13,173 nucleotides of DNA. Source: Flavobacteriales bacterium UBA4011 (GTDB taxonomy: Bacteria > Bacteroidota > Bacteroidia > Flavobacteriales_D > Crocinitomicaceae). Positions 1-6,210 of this stretch are shown here, piece after piece. Position 1 is the first letter of the stretch, and each line of letters opens with the position of its first letter. The notes under the pieces are model-generated. The model was given only the letters and a program-made list of their open reading frames with translations. It was not told the origin of the DNA and ran no database searches. Where the stretch lies: the NCBI GenBank assembly GCA_002384725.1, contig DGBF01000035.1, positions 1 to 13,173 on the forward strand, given 5' to 3'. The translations under genes were made by a program, and so were the position numbers.

Positions 1-1
1 T

Positions 2-139
2 AATAATGTATATACTTTTACTAAATATAAAGGATTTGATCCTGCTGCAAACAGTGGTGATCCAATTAGTGGTGGTATAGATTATGGGTTTTACCCAACA
101 CCAAGAACATATATGTTAGGTTTAAATGTTAATTTTTAA
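2..139 (+). CDS. SusC/RagA-family TonB-dependent receptor, C-terminal end (partial)
   Basis: Only the last 45 codons of this gene lie in the window; the frame is open from base 2 to the TAA at 137-139. The encoded tail has Tyr-Thr-Phe-Thr-Lys-Tyr, then Gly-Phe-Asp-Pro, then a Gly-Ile-Asp-Tyr-Gly segment, and ends in YPTPRTYMLGLNVNF. That ending, with a final aromatic residue on the last beta strand, is typical of SusC/RagA-type outer-membrane receptors of Bacteroidota, which import oligosaccharides or peptides with energy from TonB. What is seen is the last strands of the barrel; the family call is by resemblance to the characteristic C-terminus. The substrate cannot be told. A SusD partner, if present, is not downstream, because a terminator follows directly. 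Confidence 0.85.
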   Translation, partial: NNVYTFTKYKGFDPAANSGDPISGGIDYGFYPTPRTYMLGLNVNF

Positions 140-145
140 AATTTT

Positions 146-176
146 AAGCTACTCTTAACCGAGTAGCTTTTTTTTT
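146..176 (+). terminator. Rho-independent terminator of the SusC-like gene
   Basis: A 9-bp perfect stem (AAGCTACTC at 146-154 against GAGTAGCTT at 161-169) with a 6-base loop is followed by an unbroken run of T to base 176. It begins 7 bases after the receptor stop codon, so it should end that transcript and leave the next gene with its own promoter. Confidence 0.9.
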
Positions 177-226
177 GAAAATTATATTCCTATATTAGCA
201 CTTTATTAACAAATAAATAACTAATT

Positions 227-2794
227 ATGAAAAAAATTACTTTATTACTCGTCGCAATGCTTGGGATGACTTCGGTCTATTCTCAAACCACTGTTGGCGC
301 GCCGGCTAACACCAATTCCACGACTACCTTGCGTGCTCCGAATGGCACTGCCGCGCATACCACTCTTCGTGGACATATTATTGTTACAGCAGCTGAATTA
401 GCCGCCATTCCTTCAGGGACCGTAATTAACGGTTTAGGATTTTTATACAATTCGGGAGTGAATACAGCAGTGACTGGAAACATTCAATATTACATGGAAA
501 ACACGTCCGACGCTACAAACCTTAAATCTACAACTTGGTCAACGGCAATATCGACAATGACTTCTGTTTATAATGGAGCGTATACTATCCCAACTGTTGC
601 TGGAGTAACAAATTCAACATTGTCAACACCCTTTACTTATACAGGAGGTGGTTTATATGTTGCGTATGATTACCTAGGAACAAGTTTTGCAACAACTGCT
701 GCAGTGTATTTATGTAATACAACAATTGCAGGAGGAGTGAAAGTTGAGCCTTCTGCCACAACAACGCCGCCAGCTGTTTTGCTTGGTTCGTCAGGGTTTC
801 GTCCAGAGATGCAATTCACCTTCCCCAATCCTTTCACCAACAACTTAGCGGTTAATGGTCTATTTGCCGGAAAAGGGCAAGACAATCTATTATTTGGAAC
901 TACACAAAACGTTCAGGCTCAAGTTAAAAATTTATCAAGTGTAGCGTTAACTAATGTGCCAGTTTTTTTGAATATCACTGGTGCAAACCCATATACTGGA
1001 ACTCAGACTATTGCATCAATTGCCCCAGGGGCGACGACATTAGTAAATTTTACTGGAGTACCTAAAACGAATGCTGGAACACAAACTGTTGTTGTCAACG
1101 TTCCTCCAGATCAACAAACAATAAATGATACCTATACATTGACACAAGACGTATTTTGTGATACGGTTGGATATGCATATGGTGATACAGTTACAGGAGG
1201 TCTAGGGTATGATACTGGAACAGGGATTTTAGCTAACTTGTTTGCAATGCCTTCAGGTTCTCCAATTCATGTCACTAAAGTGGTTCCGACTATTTCTGAT
1301 GCCCCTGCCGTTGCAAATAAAACGATTGTGGGAGTATTGTTGAATTCTTCTGGAGTTATTATCGATTCAACAGCCAGTCATGTTATAACGACGGCTGAGT
1401 TAGGGCAAGAAGTTGAATTAACATTTATCAATGGTGCGATAGATCATGCTGGAGATTCAGTATATATTGGATTCAGACAAGTGGCTAACGTTGCAGGGTA
1501 TTTTCCATGCGCTACTCAAGAAATTACTGGGATTACTCCTGTTGATTTATTCTGTGGATTTGGAGCATTCGGAGGTGCATATGCAAACTACACTACGTTC
1601 GGTGTATTCATGATTGCCGCAGTTGTTTCTCCAGTGAATGTGTTATCTAATATAGCAAATAATGTAGTTTGTCCGAATACCTCAGCTACTGTGACTGCGA
1701 CTTCTGGTATGACCTCTTATGATTTCATCTTGAATGGAACCTCTATGCAATCTGGAGCGACTTCTAGTTATACATTTACTCAAACAGCAAACACAAACGT
1801 TGTTGTGAATGCAACAATTGGAGGATGTAGTTTTGCAGATAGTTTGATCGCTATTCAAGGAGCAACTTCTTCAAGTAATGTCTCGGCTACTTTTTGTCAG
1901 GGAACAACATATATGTTTAATGGTCAGTCCTTAACATCACCGGGTAATTATACCGCTACAATTTCGAACGCTCAAGGTTGTGATTCAACTATTGCCTTAA
2001 CACTTGCTTTTGGCGCGACTTCAGGAACAAACAATCAAATGATTTGTGCAGGTAGTTCATATTCAATTGGTACAAGCACGTATTCAACGGCAGGTACTTA
2101 TTTTGACACACTTCAAACTACCGCAGGATGTGATTCAATTGTTACAACCAACTTAACTTTTTTCCAACCATTAACTTCATCAGTTCAAGCATCAATTTGT
2201 GCTGGTGAATCGTATATGTTTGGAGGACAAAGCTATTCAACTTCTGGTTCATATGCAGATACTGTTCAAAATGCTGCAGGTTGTGACAGCATAGTGACAT
2301 TGACTTTAACTGTGGATGCACCATTAAACTTAACTGTTACTAACTCTGGATCTGTTTTAACTTCTGCTGCAACAGGTGGGACTTACCAATGGATCGAATG
2401 TTCAACTAATGCGGCTATTGCTGGTGCTACGTCAGCTACATTTCAACCAACTGCCTTAGTTGGGACTTATGCTGTAGTAATAACATCAGGAAACTGTTCG
2501 GATACATCGGCATGTTTTAGTGTGGATCAAACTGGAATTAATGAATTGGAACTAAGTGCGACGGTTCGTTTATATCCAAATCCATCTGTTGATTTGATCC
2601 ATTTGGTTTCTGAAGATGCAAAAATCAATAGCTACAAAGTTTTTGACATGAGTGGACGTCTTGTTTTATCTTCTTCAATAGATGGAGGAAATGAAGCGAT
2701 TGAAATCTCTGTTGACAAATTAGAAAGCGGAAGTTATACGATTGAATTATCAACGAGCAAAGGGCGAATTGGAAAAACTTTTCTAAGGAAATAA
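227..2794 (+). CDS. Secreted multidomain protein with T9SS type A sorting domain
   Basis: This 855-residue protein starts with a clear signal peptide (MKKITLLLVAMLGMTSVYSQ; likely cut after Ser19). Residues about 25-200 form a Thr/Ser-rich beta domain I do not recognise. About 205-310 resembles a CARDB-type Ig fold ("VQAQVKNLSSVALTNVPV"). About 310-470 is a second unnamed beta domain, and about 470-545 is PKD/Ig-like. Three tandem repeats follow (548-697), each with Cys-x27-Cys and a GCDS motif at 584, 634 and 685. An Ig-like domain (about 697-772) precedes the C-terminal type A sorting domain (about 775-855), with RLYPNPS, a VFDMSGR turn and a GSYTIEL strand. Known biology: such domains direct export by Sec, then T9SS, with surface anchoring. 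The role is probably adhesive or structural; no catalytic motif is seen. The gene stands alone between two terminators. The start is the only ATG that gives the signal peptide; no Shine-Dalgarno site is present, as usual in this phylum. Confidence 0.9.
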   Translation: MKKITLLLVAMLGMTSVYSQTTVGAPANTNSTTTLRAPNGTAAHTTLRGHIIVTAAELAAIPSGTVINGLGFLYNSGVNTAVTGNIQYYMENTSDATNLKSTTWSTAISTMTSVYNGAYTIPTVAGVTNSTLSTPFTYTGGGLYVAYDYLGTSFATTAAVYLCNTTIAGGVKVEPSATTTPPAVLLGSSGFRPEMQFTFPNPFTNNLAVNGLFAGKGQDNLLFGTTQNVQAQVKNLSSVALTNVPVFLNITGANPYTGTQTIASIAPGATTLVNFTGVPKTNAGTQTVVVNVPPDQQTINDTYTLTQDVFCDTVGYAYGDTVTGGLGYDTGTGILANLFAMPSGSPIHVTKVVPTISDAPAVANKTIVGVLLNSSGVIIDSTASHVITTAELGQEVELTFINGAIDHAGDSVYIGFRQVANVAGYFPCATQEITGITPVDLFCGFGAFGGAYANYTTFGVFMIAAVVSPVNVLSNIANNVVCPNTSATVTATSGMTSYDFILNGTSMQSGATSSYTFTQTANTNVVVNATIGGCSFADSLIAIQGATSSSNVSATFCQGTTYMFNGQSLTSPGNYTATISNAQGCDSTIALTLAFGATSGTNNQMICAGSSYSIGTSTYSTAGTYFDTLQTTAGCDSIVTTNLTFFQPLTSSVQASICAGESYMFGGQSYSTSGSYADTVQNAAGCDSIVTLTLTVDAPLNLTVTNSGSVLTSAATGGTYQWIECSTNAAIAGATSATFQPTALVGTYAVVITSGNCSDTSACFSVDQTGINELELSATVRLYPNPSVDLIHLVSEDAKINSYKVFDMSGRLVLSSSIDGGNEAIEISVDKLESGSYTIELSTSKGRIGKTFLRK
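1868..2317 (+). repeat. Three tandem 50-51-codon Cys/GCDS repeats
   Basis: Within the 227-2794 gene, three protein repeats of 50-51 residues stand in tandem. Each opens with Cys (residues 557, 607, 658), has Tyr five residues later, a Gly-x-Tyr in the middle, and closes with Gly-Cys-Asp-Ser (second Cys 585, 635, 686) and a hydrophobic strand such as IVTLTLTV. The distance between the two Cys is identical in all three. The DNA copies are diverged, so recent slippage is unlikely. Confidence 0.85.
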
Positions 2795-2813
2795 TCCATC
2801 TAAAAGGAAATAG

Positions 2814-2845
2814 AAAAGGGACGTTTCAATTGAAACGTCCCTTTT
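2814..2845. terminator. Bidirectional terminator, 32-bp perfect palindrome
   Basis: Bases 2814-2845 equal their own reverse complement: four A, GGGACGTTTC, a central AATT, the mirror GAAACGTCCC, and four T (five T in a row on the plus strand to 2846). As RNA it folds into a 14-bp stem with an AAUU loop on either strand, with a U-tract formed by the outer arm. It lies between the convergent genes ending at 2794 and 2862, 19 and 16 bases from their stops, so it most likely terminates both. Confidence 0.85.
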
Positions 2846-2861
2846 TAGTTTGAATTTAATT

Positions 2862-3386
2862 CTATTGATGTATGGCAATTCCAAATGTAGAAATGCCCGT
2901 GGAAAGATCTAAAAGCAGACCGATTCGTTCATTGATATGATACTCCACGCCAAAGTTTAAATCCCAATATAGCGAAGAAGTGCGCCGGTCATAATCTGGA
3001 CCGTTATAATCATCATCGTCCCAACGAGCGCTATATAGGTTAAAACCAATCATCGCTCCTAAATAGATGTCAAATTTAGGATCTAAACTGAATATTTCGT
3101 CGAAATAATAAGATGCTTTAACTCCAATCGGAATGGTCGTGCTGCGGTATTTGTACTTTTTACCATTCCATTTTTGAGTATATCCATAATGTATTAGGGT
3201 TACAAAAGGGGCCAATGTTAAATTCTTGGCAGCATCAAATTCATAGTTGAAATGAATGATGGGCAATGAAGATCGGTACCAGCCATAACCAAGACCTAAG
3301 CCAAGGTTGGCAGTTTTGCCGTAAGATTCTTGAGAATGTCCAATCAACGGAAGGATAAAAGCGAGGAAAAGGAGAGTTTTTTTCAT
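2862..3386 (-). CDS. Small outer-membrane beta-barrel protein
   Basis: The 174-residue product starts with a signal peptide (MKKTLLFLAFILPLIGHSQ, likely cut after Ser18). The mature part alternates hydrophobic and polar residues in strand-sized blocks: GLGLGYGWYRSS, LTLAPFVTLIHYGYT, IPIGVKASYYF, FDIYLGAMIGFNLYSA, YWDLNFGVEYHI and IGLLLDLSTGIS. This is the pattern of a small 8-stranded barrel of the porin-like/OmpA-barrel type in Bacteroidota. A charged loop with four Asp in a row (123-126) followed by NGPDYDRR would face outward. No enzymatic motif is visible, and the function is unknown. The chain ends in AIHQ rather than an aromatic residue, which is atypical for a barrel. The start ATG gives the signal peptide. 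It is divergent from the acetyltransferase gene, 46 bases away, and ends at the shared palindrome terminator. Confidence 0.8.
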   Translation of the reverse strand: MKKTLLFLAFILPLIGHSQESYGKTANLGLGLGYGWYRSSLPIIHFNYEFDAAKNLTLAPFVTLIHYGYTQKWNGKKYKYRSTTIPIGVKASYYFDEIFSLDPKFDIYLGAMIGFNLYSARWDDDDYNGPDYDRRTSSLYWDLNFGVEYHINERIGLLLDLSTGISTFGIAIHQ

Positions 3387-3418
3387 AATTTCATGATTAT
3401 TATTTGATTAAAGATAGT

Positions 3419-3426
3419 TAGGTTTG
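3419..3426 (+). promoter_or_regulatory. Possible Bacteroidota -7 promoter element for the GNAT gene
   Basis: TAGGTTTG matches the Bacteroidota -7 consensus TAnnTTTG exactly. No TTTG-type -33 element lies at the usual distance of roughly 19-20 bases; the nearest TTTG (3403-3406) is only 12 bases upstream. If used, transcription would begin at or within a few bases of the ATG at 3433, giving a nearly leaderless message. This rests on one short motif. Confidence 0.25.
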
Positions 3427-3432
3427 GGGTAA

Positions 3433-3936
3433 ATGATGGAAAGTTTAACGTTTAATAGGTGTTCAATTGAGGACCTAGAAAGAGTGTCTATTTTGGCAGA
3501 AGAAATCTGGCCGATTTCGTTTGCCAAAATCTTATCACCAGCCCAAATAGAATATATGTTAGAATGGATGTATTCTGCCGATCAACTAAAAACGCAGTTT
3601 CTATCAGGACATTTGTTTTATCTAGCAAAAATGGACGATATAGAAGTAGGTTTTGTTGGCCTTGAGCCTAATCATCCTGAAATGGATCACTTGCGGATCC
3701 ATAAAATATATCTTCACCCCAAACATCAAGGTAAAAAAATAGGAAAATGGATGACGGAGCAAGTTGAAGTTCTTGCGAAAAATCTAAAATTAAAATATCT
3801 TCATCTAAACGTCAATCGACACAATACGGCAGTTGATTTTTACCTTAAATGTGGATTTAAAACCATTGATACCGAAGATATCGATATTGGCAATGGCTAC
3901 TTTATGAATGATTTTATAATGCGTAAAAAACTTTAA
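3433..3936 (+). CDS. GNAT-family N-acetyltransferase
   Basis: The 167-residue protein fits the single-domain GNAT fold, which transfers acetyl from acetyl-CoA to an amine. Residues 5-65 hold the N-terminal helices. Motif A is at about 88-110, IHKIYLHPKHQGKKIGKWM, with the Q/R-x-x-G-x-G/A-like pyrophosphate-binding loop at Gln99-Gly100-Lys-Lys-Ile-Gly104. Motif B is at about 123-142, with LNVNRHNTAVDFYLKCGF, the usual Asn-x-x-Ala-x-x-Phe-Tyr-x-x-x-Gly-Phe signature. Length is normal for the family. It lacks a signal peptide, so it is cytoplasmic. The acceptor cannot be predicted; an adjacent RimI-like role is not supported by the sequence. Two ATG codons in tandem (3433 and 3436) could both serve as start. 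Its TAA directly abuts the stop of the convergent small gene, with no terminator between them. Confidence 0.92.
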   Translation: MMESLTFNRCSIEDLERVSILAEEIWPISFAKILSPAQIEYMLEWMYSADQLKTQFLSGHLFYLAKMDDIEVGFVGLEPNHPEMDHLRIHKIYLHPKHQGKKIGKWMTEQVEVLAKNLKLKYLHLNVNRHNTAVDFYLKCGFKTIDTEDIDIGNGYFMNDFIMRKKL

Positions 3937-4131
3937 TTAACTTCCGCAACTAAGGCACTCTTCCTCATCTAATTGAGGGTTTTCAACTATCTTAGGGTTC
4001 AATTGAACTTTTAATTCATAAATTTTTTGTTGTGTCTCCATGTCTTGAAATAAATCACCTGTTAAGGTTGCCTTCATTTTCGCAATATTTTTACGGATTA
4101 AATCTTCTTGTTGGGTAGTCAATTCAGTCAT
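3937..4131 (-). CDS. Small acidic protein of unknown function with C-terminal CxxC
   Basis: I do not recognise this 64-residue protein. It begins MTELTTQQEDLIRKNIAKMK and is mostly predicted helix: Gln/Glu/Lys-rich through residue 45, then a Pro-containing linker (LNPKIVENPQ) and an acidic tail ending DEEECLSCGS, with Cys at 59 and 62. It has no signal peptide or membrane segment. The composition is balanced and protein-like, there is no competing frame on the other strand, and the start is ATG, so it is probably a real gene rather than a chance ORF. The CxxC at the extreme end could be a thiol/disulfide pair or a metal ligand, perhaps completed in a dimer; this is inference. Its stop is immediately next to the GNAT stop, so the 3' ends of the two transcripts must overlap. 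Confidence 0.7.
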   Translation of the reverse strand: MTELTTQQEDLIRKNIAKMKATLTGDLFQDMETQQKIYELKVQLNPKIVENPQLDEEECLSCGS

Positions 4132-4316
4132 GATTTTTCAATTTTTATAAAATTAATAAGAATCAAATAAAAAAGTAAAATCAATGTGATTTTTAACCCA
4201 CAATCTTTCGTGTAATAAATTGTTTGGAATTGACGCAACAAACTTGCCAAAGTATACGTATCATGGATACCAACTAATTTTTTACAACCTTTTTTACCTT
4301 CAACTAAATCAAAATC
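4132..4316. other. 185-bp AT-rich intergenic region with two divergent starts
   Basis: This gap must hold the promoters of the minus-strand 64-residue gene and the plus-strand LamG protein gene. It is very AT-rich near 4132-4190. I found no perfect TAnnTTTG with a correctly spaced TTTG for either strand, no terminator hairpin and no RNA gene. A short inverted GTATC/GATAC (about 4259-4271) is too small to interpret. Confidence 0.5.
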
Positions 4317-6152
4317 ATGAAAAAATTATTACAATTAATTCTATTATTGCCGGCATTCGGCATGGCTCAATATACTGGTTTACAATTCGACGGAGCTGGA
4401 GATTATATAGTGACCGACTATAACGGGGTCGCTGGCTCTGGTTCTAGAACCGTACAGTGTTGGTTCAAGAGTTTCTCTGCTTCTGCTCAACGATTTTTTG
4501 TGGATATGGGAGCCACGGGTGGCGGAAATGGAGCTCGTTTTTCATTTAAAATTAACGGTTCAACAAACGTTGCCAGAATAGAAATTGGCGGCGGTGGTTT
4601 AAACGGTACCACTAACATTGCAAATAACTTTTGGCATCATCTTACTGTTGTATACGATAATGCAGCAACCACAAATAAATACAAAATATATGTCGATGGG
4701 GTTCTTGATGTACAAGGAGATATTGCGATTACCTTAAATACAGCAGCAACAAGCGCTAACCCTATGACAATTGGAATTCGTACCGATTTAAGCTTAATGA
4801 CCACTCTTTCTGGTGGACTAGACGACGTACGAATTTGGAATATTCCCTTATCTGCGGCAGCTATCGCGGCGAGTTATAACAAAGAATTGTGTGGAACATC
4901 ACCAGGATTGGTGGCATACTATAAAATGAATGAAGGAATAGCAAGTTCAAACAATTCTGCTATCACCTCCCTCTTTGATGAAGTTTCACCTAGCAGTGTG
5001 AATACCTTATTTGGTTTTACCCTTACAGGAAATAGTTCTAATTACAACACCAATATTCTCGCTTTGGTTAATAATACGATAACACAAACCATTTCGTCTT
5101 GTTCAAATTATACTTGGGCTCAAACAGGTCAAACATACTCAAGCGCTGGCTTGTATTACGACACTGTGAATTTATACGCGGGATGTGATTCAGTGTACAT
5201 CTTGGATTTGAGTTTTACGTCAATCAGTGGTCCTACAGCATCGGTTACCAATTGTACCAATTACACTTGGGCACAAAACGGACAAACCTATGCCACAACC
5301 GGCACTTATACCGATACAGTCCCCTCATCTGCTGGATGTGATTCGATTGTTACATTGAATTTGACAATCGCCCCACTTGCTCCAGTTACTGTAGCTGCTT
5401 CTGGTTGTTTGAGTTATACTTGGTCGCAAACGGGTAATACCTACACTTCATCAGGAATGTATACCGATACTGTTCAAACAGCTACGGGTTGTGATTCAGT
5501 AGTTCAGTTAGTATTGACGATTACTCCGATTCCATTGGCGACGATAACTGTAGATGCATGCAGTTCTTATTTGTGGTCTGTAAATAATGAGACATATACA
5601 GCTTCTGGAACGTACACAGGAACATTGGTTAACTCTGCTGGTTGTGATTCGACTATTGAATTGACTTTGACTTTGTTCTCTGAATCAAATACCATTACGA
5701 ACAACGGTATCACTTTACAAGTAGGTGTGTCAACTGGAGCAACGTATCAATGGCTAAACTGCAGCAGTAATACTTTAATTTTAGGTGCAACGAATCAAAC
5801 CTATACCGCTCCTGGTGGAGTTGGAAGCTATGCTTGTGTAACAACAACGTCAAGTTGTTCTGATACGACAGATTGCTTCAACTTTAGCAATATTGGGTTT
5901 GATGAATTATCGAAAAATGAATTTAGCATTTACCCAAATCCGACAAAAAGGACGTTTACGATTAAAGGTTCAAGTAATCAATTGATTCATACAATCATTA
6001 TTTCGGATATTCAAGGTAAACAAATTGAATCCGCATTTATTGGAACAAATTCGCATACTGCTGATTTATCGAATGTTGATTCTGGTGTTTACTACTTGGC
6101 TGTAATTGGCGAAAGCGGACAGAAACAGAACTACAGAGTGGTCAAGAATTAA
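4317..6152 (+). CDS. Secreted LamG-domain protein with T9SS type A sorting domain
   Basis: The 611-residue protein begins with a signal peptide (MKKLLQLILLLPAFGMAQ, cut near Ala17). Residues about 18-210 form a LamG/concanavalin-A-like sandwich of the Laminin_G_3 type: LQFDGAGDYI at the start, FWHHLTVVYD and KIYVDGVL in the middle, LSGGLDDVRIWN, and LVAYYKMNEG at the end. Such domains bind glycans or proteins. Four tandem repeats of exactly 51 residues follow (255-458), each with Cys-x27-Cys; GCDS lies at 289, 340, 391 and 442. Next come an Ig-like domain with TYQW and CSDTTDCF (about 455-530) and a type A sorting domain (about 530-611; FSIYPNPT, IISDIQGK, SGVYYLAVI). Expected fate: Sec export, T9SS passage, surface anchoring. 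Its C-terminal half is homologous in architecture to the 227-2794 protein. Adhesion or matrix binding is the likely role. The start ATG gives the signal peptide, and the gene ends at the 6175-6206 hairpin. Confidence 0.92.
   Translation: MKKLLQLILLLPAFGMAQYTGLQFDGAGDYIVTDYNGVAGSGSRTVQCWFKSFSASAQRFFVDMGATGGGNGARFSFKINGSTNVARIEIGGGGLNGTTNIANNFWHHLTVVYDNAATTNKYKIYVDGVLDVQGDIAITLNTAATSANPMTIGIRTDLSLMTTLSGGLDDVRIWNIPLSAAAIAASYNKELCGTSPGLVAYYKMNEGIASSNNSAITSLFDEVSPSSVNTLFGFTLTGNSSNYNTNILALVNNTITQTISSCSNYTWAQTGQTYSSAGLYYDTVNLYAGCDSVYILDLSFTSISGPTASVTNCTNYTWAQNGQTYATTGTYTDTVPSSAGCDSIVTLNLTIAPLAPVTVAASGCLSYTWSQTGNTYTSSGMYTDTVQTATGCDSVVQLVLTITPIPLATITVDACSSYLWSVNNETYTASGTYTGTLVNSAGCDSTIELTLTLFSESNTITNNGITLQVGVSTGATYQWLNCSSNTLILGATNQTYTAPGGVGSYACVTTTSSCSDTTDCFNFSNIGFDELSKNEFSIYPNPTKRTFTIKGSSNQLIHTIIISDIQGKQIESAFIGTNSHTADLSNVDSGVYYLAVIGESGQKQNYRVVKN
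5079..5690 (+). repeat. Four tandem 51-codon (153-bp) Cys/GCDS repeats
   Basis: Within the 4317-6152 gene the four protein repeats have a strict 51-residue period. The first Cys lies at residues 262, 313, 364 and 415, followed by a Ser/Asn-Tyr-x-Trp motif. A Gly-x-Tyr stands mid-repeat, and the second Cys (290, 341, 392, 443) sits in Gly-Cys-Asp-Ser, followed by a strand such as IVTLNLTI. The DNA copies differ substantially, so the array is old and kept by selection on the protein. Confidence 0.9.
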
Positions 6153-6174
6153 TTGAAATTGATTAAAAATTTTG

Positions 6175-6206
6175 AAAATGGCTGCAATTTATTGTAGCCA
6201 TTTTTT
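6175..6206. terminator. Bidirectional terminator between convergent genes
   Basis: AAAATGGCTGCAA (6175-6187) pairs with TTGTAGCCATTTT (6192-6204) around a TTTA loop, with one G-T wobble or mismatch depending on strand, and continues as T to 6206. The outer A and T arms give a U-tract on both strands. It sits 22 bases after the plus-strand stop at 6152 and 4 bases after the minus-strand stop at 6211, so it probably ends both the LamG gene and the minus-strand operon. Confidence 0.85.
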
Positions 6207-6210
6207 GTTT

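Noticed and set aside
174..198. TTTG (174-177) and TATATTAG (191-198) as a promoter for the gene at 227
   Set aside because: The spacing of 13 bases is too short, and the TTTG is the end of the terminator's T-tract.
4220..4423. 67-residue plus-strand ORF overlapping the start of the LamG protein gene
   Set aside because: It runs out of frame across the signal peptide of a clearly real gene, its composition is not protein-like, and no motif is seen.
5079..5690. Tandem 153-bp array considered as a CRISPR-like or satellite repeat
   Set aside because: The units are in frame, diverged at the DNA level and conserved at the protein level, so they are protein-domain repeats.
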